The translations under genes and the position numbers were made by a program. Source: an uncultured Clostridia bacterium (GTDB taxonomy: Bacteria; Bacillota; Clostridia; Christensenellales; CAG-917). From it: DNA of 64,000 nucleotides. The stretch is from contig CAKQUX010000004.1 of the NCBI GenBank assembly GCA_934277645.1, positions 62,001 through 126,000 of the forward strand. The letters run 5' to 3'. Shown in pieces: positions 46,375 to 55,626 of the stretch. Every line of letters begins with the position of its first letter. Position 1 is the first letter of the stretch. Under the pieces are notes generated by a model. The model saw only the letters and a program-made list of their open reading frames with translations. It searched no databases and was not told where the DNA came from.

Positions 46375-47824
46375 TTCGGCTAAAAAAGCATTAATGATAT
46401 CAATGGACGTCATTTTGTACGTCATCGGTTTCCCGCTTCTTATGGTTGTTGCAATTCTTTGCTCTATGCCATACATCAAAGCAGGTCTTTACGGTTTGAC
46501 CGCTTGCGTCCCGATTATCTTGGTCGTACTCGTTTGGGTCGCCACCGGCGTCACCGAACTTGTCATCAGACTTGTCGGCAAAAAGAAAATGGACGGCGTT
46601 GAAGACAAAAAGAAAGCTCTCAACAAACAAGGCTTAAAAATGATTATCGCAATCTTTGTCTGCCTTACCGTTTTCGCAATTTTCCTTGACATCGTATTAC
46701 CTCCGCTTCTTAACAAAGCAACGCAAGGCACAATCAAATACGAAGACATCGTTATGGACGGCACGAGCCAAAGCGACAAGCAACGCGCACTTTTTGACAA
46801 ATTCGTCGAATGGAACGTCGATAACGGAAATCTCAACGAAAAGACTTTCGCCGCAATGGATGAAGAATTTGGCGAAAGCGCAGAAAGCGTAAAAGCGACT
46901 TTCATCGCAAACGCAAAACAATTCAGAGAAAGCAAGAAGACTTCGCCTTGGAGACAAACAGGTCTTTACAAAGCAAACGACGACACTTGCTTTACCGCAA
47001 AATATAAAGACAAGATTATCGCCGACTACAAAAAGGAAGCATTGAACTGCGCGGAAATCAACACCGTCATCAAAAAATGCTTCAACTCTATCGACGCAGC
47101 ATATCAATCGTTTGACCCGTTGTCAATCGAACTTGCTCTCGAAGATATGAATTTCCTTTTCGAGTACAATCACGACGCTCTTACCGATATCGCAAAAGTT
47201 TATTGGGGTGACGAATTGGGACATTCCGACACGGGCGACTACGAACTTGTCGACAGTGACTACAAATATCAATGGTGTATCTTGGACCTTATCGGTTCGA
47301 TCCCTGAAAACGAAATGATCGACCAAAACTTATCACTTCTCGATATGGCTTGGAAACTTCATAAAGATTCGGCAGGCAACATCGCAACCCACAACGAAAA
47401 ACGCGGTATCCTCGACTATATGAATATGGCTTGGATTAACAGCATCGGTCTTCTCGGAATCGTTTCGGTCACGTCAATCAGAAACTGGTTCTACTTCTTC
47501 AGCGCAGTAATTATTCTTGCTTCGCTTGTAAGATATTTCATTGCTCGCCCAGCTTACTACGGAGTCGAATTTACCTTCGATAAGCAAAAAGACGAGTCTG
47601 AAATGACCGAAAAGGAACTCGAAAAGAAACGCCTTGCAGAAGAAAAGAAGGCTGCAAAACTTGCTAAGGCCGCAGAAAAGAAAGCGGCAAAAGAGCAAGC
47701 CAAAGCAGAAAAAGCAGCTATGCAAGACGAAGCGGCGGCCACTACCGAAGAAGCTCCGGTAACTGAAACCCCGACAGACGAATCTCCTGCAGAAGAAGCA
47801 CCTAAGTCTGAAGAAAACAACTAA
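46367..47824 (+). CDS. Membrane protein of unknown function (paralogue B)
   Basis: 485 residues. Same N-terminal topology as the upstream gene, sharing GFPLL and CSMPY-type motifs, with an ~240-residue extracytoplasmic region and a late transmembrane segment near 365-390. The C-terminal ~95 residues are cytoplasmic: a Lys/Ala-rich coiled coil, then a Glu/Pro/Thr-rich tail. Start chosen at 46367, 8 nt after AAGGGGG; ATG 46361 is too close. Function unknown; probably forms a complex with paralogue A. Confidence 0.8.
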   Translation: MSDSAKKALMISMDVILYVIGFPLLMVVAILCSMPYIKAGLYGLTACVPIILVVLVWVATGVTELVIRLVGKKKMDGVEDKKKALNKQGLKMIIAIFVCLTVFAIFLDIVLPPLLNKATQGTIKYEDIVMDGTSQSDKQRALFDKFVEWNVDNGNLNEKTFAAMDEEFGESAESVKATFIANAKQFRESKKTSPWRQTGLYKANDDTCFTAKYKDKIIADYKKEALNCAEINTVIKKCFNSIDAAYQSFDPLSIELALEDMNFLFEYNHDALTDIAKVYWGDELGHSDTGDYELVDSDYKYQWCILDLIGSIPENEMIDQNLSLLDMAWKLHKDSAGNIATHNEKRGILDYMNMAWINSIGLLGIVSVTSIRNWFYFFSAVIILASLVRYFIARPAYYGVEFTFDKQKDESEMTEKELEKKRLAEEKKAAKLAKAAEKKAAKEQAKAEKAAMQDEAAATTEEAPVTETPTDESPAEEAPKSEENN

Positions 47825-47839
47825 TTGTTTTTAACACAT

Positions 47840-47868
47840 AAAAAGGCGATACATAGTATCGCCTTTTT
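47840..47868. terminator. Bidirectional terminator
   Basis: 13-bp stem aaaaaggcgatac / gtatcgccttttt shared by the paralogue operon and the convergent hemW. Confidence 0.88.
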
Positions 47869-47993
47869 ATTTTCGTTTTATGAATTTTATATCATTATAA
47901 ATAATTCATTTATAGTTTTAAAACAATTTCTTTATCGCCATAAACCATTTGTTTATAGCCTTTAAACAATTAACGTATCTCTAATTTCGAAGA

Positions 47994-49091
47994 TTACATA
48001 AACTCGACCAGAATCGAATTCATAACTTCGAAGCCTCGTTTGTTTAAGGCTACTCTATCGTCACTAAAATCAAAGAATTCCGAATATTTATTCAACGTGT
48101 CTTCATATCCGCAAAAATAATCTTTAGGAACACCCTTCACTTGTCTGAGTCCAAGCATAAGCCTTTCAAATCTTACGTCGTCAACCGATAAAGTCGAAGA
48201 AACGCGTTTTTGACTTCCGTTTAAAACGGCGGTATATTCTTCAAAGGTGTTCGGATTTGAAAATCTTACGTCGTCAATCATCGAGTGGGCAGAAACGCCG
48301 TATCCGCGATAATTCACCCTATCCCAATACGAGCAATTATGTTTAGATTCATACCCTGCTACTGCGAAATTAGAAACTTCATAACGCTTATAGCCGACAT
48401 CTTCCGCCTTATCTATGACTTTTGAAAAACAATCGGCAACGAAGTCTTCACTAGGTAAAACTATCTGCTTATTCTTTACCTGTTCGCAAAGTCTTGTTCC
48501 GTCTTCGACCTGCAACGTATAGCACGATAAATGCTTTACGCCGAAATTACTAAACGTCGAAATCGTTGCCGTTACGTCGTCTAAGTTCTGTTTTGGCAGT
48601 CCTAACATTAAATCGCAACTGACGTTGTCAAATGTCTTAACGGCTGTTTCAATCGCTTTAATCGCCATCGAAGCATTGTGCACTCTGTCTAACGTTCTTA
48701 AAATTTCGTCGTTTAGACTTTGGATGCCTATACTTATGCGATTAAAACCGATTTCTTTGTAAGCGTCGAGTTTTTCTTGGGTCACCGACTCGGGATTGCA
48801 TTCGATTGTGAGTTCGGTCGGCTCAAACTTTCCGTTTGCCGCAAAAAAATTTTTTATCGCATCAAAAACTTTTTTAATGCTACTTGCGGGCAAAAGACTC
48901 GGCGTTCCACCGCCGAAATAAACCGTAGAAACTTCACTGTCTTTTAAATTGTCATCGCATAAGGAAATCTCCTTAGTTACTAAGGAGATATAATCGTCAA
49001 TCAAATCCTGACGAGGAAAAGACACAAAATCACAATATGCGCATTTTTTTCTACAAAAAGGAAAATGCACGTAAACACCGATTTTATTCAT
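47994..49091 (-). CDS. hemW: HemW-like radical SAM protein
   Basis: Heme-chaperone/radical SAM family once called oxygen-independent coproporphyrinogen oxidase. HFPFCRKKCAYCDF carries the CxxxCxxC cluster; YFGGGTPSLL and IGIQSLNDEIL follow. I chose ATG 49091 (MNKIGVYVHFPFC), which overlaps the lepA stop. 365 residues. The lepA-hemW pair is conserved in Firmicutes. Confidence 0.94.
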   Translation of the reverse strand: MNKIGVYVHFPFCRKKCAYCDFVSFPRQDLIDDYISLVTKEISLCDDNLKDSEVSTVYFGGGTPSLLPASSIKKVFDAIKNFFAANGKFEPTELTIECNPESVTQEKLDAYKEIGFNRISIGIQSLNDEILRTLDRVHNASMAIKAIETAVKTFDNVSCDLMLGLPKQNLDDVTATISTFSNFGVKHLSCYTLQVEDGTRLCEQVKNKQIVLPSEDFVADCFSKVIDKAEDVGYKRYEVSNFAVAGYESKHNCSYWDRVNYRGYGVSAHSMIDDVRFSNPNTFEEYTAVLNGSQKRVSSTLSVDDVRFERLMLGLRQVKGVPKDYFCGYEDTLNKYSEFFDFSDDRVALNKRGFEVMNSILVEFM

Positions 49092-50883
49092 CGTCAAGTT
49101 TAAGTATGCTTGCAAAGGCTTCGCTCGGTACTTCGACGCTTCCGACTTTACGCATACGCTTCTTTCCTTCCTTTTGTTTTTCGAGAAGTTTTTTCTTTCT
49201 CGTTATATCGCCGCCGTAGCATTTTGCAAGAACGTCTTTTCTGACCGCTTTAACGGTTTCGCGAGCAATAATTTTTCCGCCGATAGCGGCTTGAATAGGC
49301 ACTTCAAAAAGCTGACGAGGAATTACGTCTTTAAGTTTTTCGGCAAGTCGTCTACCTCTGTCGTATGCCTTGTCTTTGTGGACGATAATGCTCAACGCAT
49401 CGCAAATATCGCCGTTGAGAAGCAAATCAAGCTTTACAAGGTCGCTCTTGACGTAACCTTTAATTTCATAGTCAAGGCTTGCATAACCGCGCGTACGCGA
49501 TTTAAGCGTATCAAAAAAGTCGTATATAATTTCATTGAGAGGAATGTCGTATGTAATCATAACTCTCGTAGGGTCGATATAAGTCATATCGATAAAAATT
49601 CCTCGCTTATCTTGACACAATTCCATAATAGGCCCTACGTATTCGGGCGGCGTATAAAGCATCGCCTTTACGATAGGTTCTTCGATAAAGTCTATTTCGG
49701 AAGCAGGCGGAAGCATTGTCGGGTTTTCGACCAAAAGCACTTCGCCGTTCGTTTTCGTGACTCTGTACGAAACGCTCGGCGCAGTCGTAACAAGGTCAAG
49801 ATCGAACTCCCTTTCGAGTCTTTCTTCAATAATCTCCATATGAAGAAGTCCCAAAAAGCCGCAACGGAAACCAAAGCCCAATGCAAGCGAATTTTCAGGT
49901 TCGAATTGAAGTGACGCATCGTTAAGTTGCAATTTTAAAAGTGCTTCTTTCAGATCGTCGTATCTTGCGCCGTCCGCAGGGAAAACGCCGGCATAAACCA
50001 TCGGTTGAACTTTTTTATACCCGGGCAAGGCTTCTTTTGCAGGGTTTTCGGCGTTCGTAATCGTATCGCCGACAGCGGTATCTCTTACGTTCTTTATGCT
50101 TGCCGCAATATACCCTACGTCGCCGGCTTTAAGAGAATCGACAGGTCGCATATTAGGCGAAAAACAGCCGACTTCGACGACTTCAAATTCCTTTCCGGTA
50201 GCAAACATCTTAATTTTATCTTTCGCTTTGACTTCGCCGTCAAACACTCTGACCATTGAAATAGCACCACGATAATTATCGTAAAAGCTGTCGAAAATCA
50301 GAGCTTTGAGCGGAGCATTTTCATCGCCCTTAGGCGGTGGTAATTGCGTTACGATAGCCTTTAAAACGTCTTCGATGCCTATGCCCTCTTTCGCGCTTAT
50401 AAGCGGAGCGTTCGTAGTGTCAAGACCGATTATATCTTCGATTTCAAGTTTTACTTTTTCGACGTCCGCGCTCGGCAAATCTATCTTGTTGATGACAGGA
50501 ACTATTTCAAGGTCGTGATCGAGCGCAAGATAAACGTTTGTAAGCGTCTGCGCTTCGACGCCTTGCGTACTGTCAACAATGAGCAAAGCCCCTTCGCAAG
50601 CCGCTAGGCTGCGTGAAACCTCGTAAGTAAAGTCAACGTGTCCGGGAGTATCGATAAGGTTCAAAATGTATTCCTTACCCTCATATTCATAAAACATTTT
50701 GCACGTTTGCAGTTTTATGGTGATGCCGCGCTCACGTTCGATGTCCATATTATCTAAAAGTTGCGCTTCCATATCACGCTCGGCAACCGTACCTGTCTTC
50801 TCGATTAGGCGATCGGCAAGCGTGCTTTTTCCGTGGTCGATATGGGCAATTATTGAAAAGTTTCTTACGTTATCTTGGCTCAA
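49084..50883 (-). CDS. lepA: Elongation factor 4 (LepA)
   Basis: Ribosome-associated translational GTPase. G1 AHIDHGKSTL, G2/G3 ERERGITI and DTPGHVDF, G4 NKIDLP; the C-terminal CTD is LepA-specific. 599 residues. Starts with TTG at 50883 after GCGAGGA. Divergent from the LUD gene. Confidence 0.97.
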   Translation of the reverse strand: MSQDNVRNFSIIAHIDHGKSTLADRLIEKTGTVAERDMEAQLLDNMDIERERGITIKLQTCKMFYEYEGKEYILNLIDTPGHVDFTYEVSRSLAACEGALLIVDSTQGVEAQTLTNVYLALDHDLEIVPVINKIDLPSADVEKVKLEIEDIIGLDTTNAPLISAKEGIGIEDVLKAIVTQLPPPKGDENAPLKALIFDSFYDNYRGAISMVRVFDGEVKAKDKIKMFATGKEFEVVEVGCFSPNMRPVDSLKAGDVGYIAASIKNVRDTAVGDTITNAENPAKEALPGYKKVQPMVYAGVFPADGARYDDLKEALLKLQLNDASLQFEPENSLALGFGFRCGFLGLLHMEIIEERLEREFDLDLVTTAPSVSYRVTKTNGEVLLVENPTMLPPASEIDFIEEPIVKAMLYTPPEYVGPIMELCQDKRGIFIDMTYIDPTRVMITYDIPLNEIIYDFFDTLKSRTRGYASLDYEIKGYVKSDLVKLDLLLNGDICDALSIIVHKDKAYDRGRRLAEKLKDVIPRQLFEVPIQAAIGGKIIARETVKAVRKDVLAKCYGGDITRKKKLLEKQKEGKKRMRKVGSVEVPSEAFASILKLDDE

Positions 50884-50945
50884 TGCAGTCCTCGCTTATA
50901 TAAACCGATAAATCAAATTTGTGATTTATAGTTTTACCGTTAGTC

Positions 50946-50974
50946 TTGACAACATTATAGTAAAAATTTATAAT
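50946..50974 (+). promoter_or_regulatory. Consensus promoter of the LUD gene
   Basis: TTGACA (50946-50951), 17-bp spacer, TATAAT (50969-50974), both perfect. Confidence 0.88.
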
Positions 50975-51007
50975 TTAGGCAATCAGAATTTTTATAGCGA
51001 GGGAAAA

Positions 51008-51613
51008 ATGTTAGAAAAAGTTTGTGAAAATTTAAACAAGCGCGGTTTTATTGCAAGCATCGCCGCAAATAAAGACGAAGCTTTAAATAAGGCGCTTGAC
51101 ATCATCGGTCAAAACGAAATAACCGCTTTCGGCGGCTCGGAAACAATCAAAACGATTAAACTTGCCGAAAAGCTCTTAGAGCGTGGTAGCGAAATTTATC
51201 ACCGTTCGCATTTGAAAGATAGCGAAACGGCTGAAAGTGTAATGAAAAAGTCGTTCGGCGCAGATTTTTTTGCTTGTAGCGCAAATGCGCTCACGGAAAA
51301 CGGCGAAATCGTGAATACCGACGGCACCGCAAATCGCATCGCTGCAACACTCTACGGTCCGAAAAACATATTGATGATTGTCGGCAGAAACAAAATCGTG
51401 CAAAACTTAGACGCCGCTTTTGAAAGAATCAGAACAGTTGCCGCAAAACTTAATTGCATAAGGCTCAACAAGGACAATCCTTGCGTTCACGGAGAAAGTT
51501 GTGAAAACTGCTCAAACGAAAATTCGATTTGCAAAGCAACGGTCATACACCACCACCCGACAAGAGATAAAAACTTTTACGTTATTTTGGTTGATGAAGA
51601 ATTGGGCTATTAA
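51008..51613 (+). CDS. LUD-domain protein (LutC/YkgG-like)
   Basis: 201 residues matching the lactate-utilisation (LUD, DUF162) fold: FGGSETIK, TENGEIVNTDGTANR, and VGRNKIV. A Cys cluster (CVHGESCENC) lies near the C-terminus. Homologues help oxidise lactate with LutA/LutB, but none of those genes is present here, so the role is uncertain. GAGGG precedes ATG 51008; monocistronic. Confidence 0.85.
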   Translation: MLEKVCENLNKRGFIASIAANKDEALNKALDIIGQNEITAFGGSETIKTIKLAEKLLERGSEIYHRSHLKDSETAESVMKKSFGADFFACSANALTENGEIVNTDGTANRIAATLYGPKNILMIVGRNKIVQNLDAAFERIRTVAAKLNCIRLNKDNPCVHGESCENCSNENSICKATVIHHHPTRDKNFYVILVDEELGY

Positions 51614-51752
51614 ATCGTATCATTATAAATTGTTTTAAAACATTATCTGCAACTTATTTAAACCGATATGTTTTAAAATCACTTTGAAGCTAAAGTCTAT
51701 CAGCGAATTGCAAAGATTGCGTTAACGTTATAAAGCATATCTAAAAGTCATT

Positions 51753-51784
51753 AAAAAAGCTCTTTGAAAATTCAAAGAGCTTTT
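51753..51784. terminator. Bidirectional terminator
   Basis: Stem aaaagctctttgaa / ttcaaagagctttt, with T-runs on both strands. Confidence 0.85.
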
Positions 51785-51841
51785 AAATAAGTTTTAGCTT
51801 TTAATAAACTTTAATGTTTATTTTGCATTCAAGTTTAAATG

Positions 51842-54016
51842 CTAATTCTTCGTTACTTTCTTTCCGCTTTTGTTTTTAAGTTCCTTAAAGAAATTTTTCG
51901 TCGTAACGAAGAAATTTTCTCTCATTGCAGGAATATCGCAAGTCTTCGAATTGTTACAAATCGAATATGTGACGTAACCGTAATAAAGAGTGACAAGCAC
52001 GGTAACTACGCTGAACAAAATGAGATATACGTCAAGCGATTCAAACGATGCAAGCAAACCTTTTGCGTACGGAACGATATATCCCGATTGGTTCATAAGT
52101 TGACCGACGTTCATAAACGAAAGCAAGCCTACCACGCCCATCAAAATAAACGCTCTTTTTTCGCCCGAAATCATCGTGTAAATAACAAGTAACGCAAGCG
52201 ACATAAACAAGTAGGTATAATCGACTTTCAAAGTAAACACCGCTACGATTGCGATTTCAAACGATGCAAGGAGCAAAAGTTCAAGTCTGTTCTTGTTTTT
52301 GACGTAAAGTGCAATGACGTAAATTTGCAATACGAGCAAGAATATAAGGTTGAATATTGCCGCCGTGTTGTTTACGCTGTTTCCGTTCATGCCGACCATC
52401 GAATACAAGTTGAATGCGTTTCCGCTGAACGAAAGGTTATTTGCCATAATATCTTTGTAGTATTCAAAGATATAGAATGCGCTTCCGTTGCAGTTGATAG
52501 TAAACGGAAGTCCGAGCAAAATAAACGCTACAAACGCGCCGACAAAGCCGAATATAATTTCTGCTCTCTTGCCGTTGAACGATTTGAGAGTATCGTCCGC
52601 GCGATAATACATATAAACCAAGTAGCAAACCGCAAGCGGTACGACTGCCAACGCTCTGAGGTCAAACAAAACCGAAAGTGTGAACATGGCGTAAGACAAG
52701 AGATATTTCTTTTCAATCAAAAGCAAGAATGCAGCAAGAATCAATGCCACGATTATCGATTCAAACGAACCTTTTGACGAGCTCATTACGAATACGATAG
52801 GAAGAATTCCGTAAAGAGCGGCATATACGGTCGAGATTTTATTTCCGACGTATTTCTTTCCGTAGAAATAAATCATAAGAACCACTGCAATGTCCGCCAA
52901 AATCGAAGGAACTCTGAGCCACATCGAAAGTGCGGTATCGCCGAGTGCTCTGCCCATTCCGCCAAACGCATATATAAGATACAACTCACCGATTCCGTAA
53001 CCGCTGTAATTGTATTTCGTCATATAAGCGAAAATGTCCTTAGGCGCAATCGTTTCGGTCACTCTTGCAAGAGTGATGAGTTTCGTCATATTCGCTCCGA
53101 AACCATACGTCGTAAAGAGCATGATAAATCTTATAAGGAGCGTGCCGATTGCGAGATAAGAAGCAATCGCAACAGGATGAGTCGCAACCTTTTTAAACGT
53201 GAGTTTTTCGTTTTCAGGTTTAGCCGCAACTTGTCCGAAATTGTCAAGTCCGTCACGCTTGCCGTAAATGCGACGAATGAGAATGTATGCGCAAACAGCC
53301 AAAGCTACGCTAAGGATGCTAAGACAAACGACAAAAGCAATTCCACCATCCGTTTCATTGTAACGAACAACTTTTTCACGGCTGATAACGGTGACGTCTA
53401 CGCCGCTCGGAACTTTGTCGACACGTTTCATAGAAACGTTGTCAAAATAGACCGTGCCTTTTGCGATATCCGTCTCGTCGCCGAGTTTAAGGCAAATTGT
53501 AAGATAGTCGGTGTTTCTCGGAGAAACGTAAATCGTCACGTCTGTCCAACCGTCGGTCGCATTGGTAATTTCGCCCAAAACGTAATCGGTGTTTTCAAGG
53601 AAAGTGACAAACGCGCCTTTTGCGTAGTCACTGCCACCCGTTTTGATTGCTGACGGAACTTTGACTTTATAAGTAATCTTATAAGCCTTATTTTTGTCGA
53701 CTTTAACGCTTTGATAGACGTAAGTCGACGTGCCTTGTTTGTTTTCGATTTTTAAGGTTTTATCGCCAAGTTCTTCGAGACCTTCCGAAGCCGAGCGAGA
53801 TAAACTAATTTCCGACTTAGAAAAGGAGCTGTCTTTAGAGCCTCTTGTCCAACCGGAAATCACGGTTTTTTCGCTTGCCGTTTCGGTTTCTTCAAAGCCG
53901 CCATTTGTGATAAGCTCCTTGCCGACTGTCGTTTCAGAGTTACAGGCAGTAAGAGCAAAGAGCGAAATCACTACGATGATAAGCGCAATCAAACCAAGTT
54001 TGAGAAATCTTTTCAT
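51842..54016 (-). CDS. Lipoprotein-signal CBM domain fused to GT-C-type membrane protein
   Basis: 724 residues. N-terminal signal with lipobox-like FALTAC (Cys25); a carbohydrate-binding-module-like beta-sandwich (about 33-205; LITNGGFEET ... WT ... VYFDNVSMKR); then about eleven transmembrane segments from 225 to 690. The membrane part resembles PMT/GT39-type or mannosyltransferase-like GT-C enzymes (LRVPSILADIAVVLMIYFYGKKYVG and YGILPIVFVMSSSKGSFES). The substrate is unknown. A start-adjacent AGGTT and 8-bp spacing from rplS suggest co-transcription. Confidence 0.75.
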   Translation of the reverse strand: MKRFLKLGLIALIIVVISLFALTACNSETTVGKELITNGGFEETETASEKTVISGWTRGSKDSSFSKSEISLSRSASEGLEELGDKTLKIENKQGTSTYVYQSVKVDKNKAYKITYKVKVPSAIKTGGSDYAKGAFVTFLENTDYVLGEITNATDGWTDVTIYVSPRNTDYLTICLKLGDETDIAKGTVYFDNVSMKRVDKVPSGVDVTVISREKVVRYNETDGGIAFVVCLSILSVALAVCAYILIRRIYGKRDGLDNFGQVAAKPENEKLTFKKVATHPVAIASYLAIGTLLIRFIMLFTTYGFGANMTKLITLARVTETIAPKDIFAYMTKYNYSGYGIGELYLIYAFGGMGRALGDTALSMWLRVPSILADIAVVLMIYFYGKKYVGNKISTVYAALYGILPIVFVMSSSKGSFESIIVALILAAFLLLIEKKYLLSYAMFTLSVLFDLRALAVVPLAVCYLVYMYYRADDTLKSFNGKRAEIIFGFVGAFVAFILLGLPFTINCNGSAFYIFEYYKDIMANNLSFSGNAFNLYSMVGMNGNSVNNTAAIFNLIFLLVLQIYVIALYVKNKNRLELLLLASFEIAIVAVFTLKVDYTYLFMSLALLVIYTMISGEKRAFILMGVVGLLSFMNVGQLMNQSGYIVPYAKGLLASFESLDVYLILFSVVTVLVTLYYGYVTYSICNNSKTCDIPAMRENFFVTTKNFFKELKNKSGKKVTKN

Positions 54017-54024
54017 AGAACCTA

Positions 54025-54372
54025 TTATTTAACTTCCTTAACTTTTGCAGCTTTACCCGTTCTCTCTCTGAGATAGTAGAGTTTAGCGCGTCTGACGTCA
54101 CCTTTACGAACTATTTCGATGTGGTCGATTTTCGGCGAGTGAATAGGGAACGTTCTTTCTACGCCGTAAGAACCTTGAACCAAACGTCTAACGGTGAAAG
54201 TTTCGCGAATACCGCCGTTTTTACGAGCGATAACGGTGCCTTCATATTTCTGAATTCTTTCTCTTTTGCCTTCGATAATTTTAACGAAGACTGCGACGGT
54301 GTCGCCGATTGAAAACTCAGGAATGTCCGTTTTCATGTTTTCTCTTTCAATAGTGTCGATGATGTTGCTCAT
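54025..54372 (-). CDS. rplS: 50S ribosomal protein L19
   Basis: 115 residues, normal. GDTVAVFVKIIEGKRERIQKYEG and FTVRRLVQGSYGVERTFP are diagnostic. Perfect AGGAGG (54383-54378) upstream of ATG, behind an L19-leader-like hairpin and its own promoter. Separated from trmD here, whereas trmD-rplS is usual. Confidence 0.97.
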   Translation of the reverse strand: MSNIIDTIERENMKTDIPEFSIGDTVAVFVKIIEGKRERIQKYEGTVIARKNGGIRETFTVRRLVQGSYGVERTFPIHSPKIDHIEIVRKGDVRRAKLYYLRERTGKAAKVKEVK

Positions 54373-54391
54373 TTAAACCTCCTATGTGACA

Positions 54392-54432
54392 TTCATGCAT
54401 TGTTTCCCAATTTCAGAGGAATGCCCATGCTT
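54392..54432 (-). promoter_or_regulatory. Ribosomal protein L19 leader
   Basis: 5' UTR hairpin: GCATT-CC pairs with GG-AAAC-AATGC, the bulged stem expected of the Firmicute L19 leader, which lets L19 repress its own synthesis. Assigned from recalled motif and position. Confidence 0.7.
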
Positions 54433-54437
54433 TAAAA

Positions 54438-54466
54438 ATTATATCATATTATTTATTATCGGGCAA
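54438..54466 (-). promoter_or_regulatory. Promoter of rplS
   Basis: TTGCCC (54466-54461), 17-bp spacer, TATAAT (54443-54438) with extended TG. Confidence 0.75.
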
Positions 54467-54644
54467 CCGAATAACCGCCATATAATGGCATAAATTTCGC
54501 AAATTTGTTTTTCTTAACAAATAATTGCGCTAAATATATGGCTCAATTTGCCGCTAACAATCACACAAAATTTTTAGGTGCCATTAAACTAAAACGTTAT
54601 CGAACGAATAAGTGTTAGACAAACGCTTTTAGCGTTAATCTGCG

Positions 54645-54992
54645 TCAATTTGCGTAAAATGCGTTTTTTATATGGTTGACTTCGCCGCCCAGCACTTCTA
54701 TTACGTCAAAGCGGAACTCTCCGTCCGCAATTCGGTTCTGAACGATATAACACTCTGCCGCCATAACGATTTTGTGCCGTTTTGATTTTGTCACCGCTTC
54801 GGCAGGATAGCCGAAATTTAAATTTTCTCTCGCTTTGACTTCTATAAAAACAACCGTTTTCCCGTCACGAGCGACAATATCGATTTCCGCGCCCCTGACG
54901 GCATAATTGCGTTTTAAAATTTTGTAGCCGATGCCTTTTAAATATTCGGCGGCAATCTCTTCGCCTAAGTTACCTATTATTTTTTTGTTCAT
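54645..54992 (-). CDS. YraN/UPF0102 family nuclease-like protein
   Basis: 115 residues with the Holliday-resolvase/restriction-endonuclease-like core: GAEIDIVARDGKTVVFIEVKARE (Glu, Asp, Glu-x-Lys). Biochemical role unclear. Overlaps the rnhB stop by 23 bp. Confidence 0.92.
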   Translation of the reverse strand: MNKKIIGNLGEEIAAEYLKGIGYKILKRNYAVRGAEIDIVARDGKTVVFIEVKARENLNFGYPAEAVTKSKRHKIVMAAECYIVQNRIADGEFRFDVIEVLGGEVNHIKNAFYAN

Positions 54993-55626
54993 AACTTGCG
55001 ACCGCCGATTTTACGTAAAGCGGACGATGAAGCGGCGTAACGCCGTGTTCGATTATCGCTTCGACGTGTTCTTTCGTGCCGTATCCTTTATTTTTTTTAA
55101 AACCGTATTGCGGATATTCGTTATCCAGCTTAATCATAAATCTATCCCTTGTAACTTTGGCAATAATCGAAGCCGCTCCGATATTATAGCTCAAAGCGTC
55201 CCCGTGGATAATTGCTTTTGACGGTATTCCGAAATCAAGGTCAACCGCGTCGACAAGCACAAAATCGGGTGTGACGGATAGTCCTTTAACGGCTTTAAGC
55301 ATACATTTTTTCGTAGCGTTCAAAATGTTGATTTCGTCGATAACTTTATTGTCGGCTTCGGCGATATTGTAGCATATTGCGTTTTCCAATATTTTAGGAA
55401 ACAACGCTTCCCTTTTCTTTTCCGAAAGTTTTTTGCTGTCCGAAACGCCATCGACGAGCCTTTCCAAATCCATAATCGCCGCGCAAACGGTAACAGGACC
55501 GACAAGCGGACCTCTCCCCACTTCGTCCACGCCGCATATATATTTATAACCTTGCTTATAAAGTTCAAGTTCGATTTCAAAATCTTCAAGGCTTATAGGT
55601 TTTACGATTTTCGTTTTTTCGAGCAT
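54970..55626 (-). CDS. rnhB: Ribonuclease HII
   Basis: Removes RNA from RNA-DNA hybrids. CGVDEVGRGPLVGPV gives the first Asp-Glu pair; VDAVDLDFG and IAKVTRD carry the other acidic residues. 218 residues. Start overlaps the rbgA stop (TAATG). Confidence 0.95.
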   Translation of the reverse strand: MLEKTKIVKPISLEDFEIELELYKQGYKYICGVDEVGRGPLVGPVTVCAAIMDLERLVDGVSDSKKLSEKKREALFPKILENAICYNIAEADNKVIDEINILNATKKCMLKAVKGLSVTPDFVLVDAVDLDFGIPSKAIIHGDALSYNIGAASIIAKVTRDRFMIKLDNEYPQYGFKKNKGYGTKEHVEAIIEHGVTPLHRPLYVKSAVASYEQKNNR

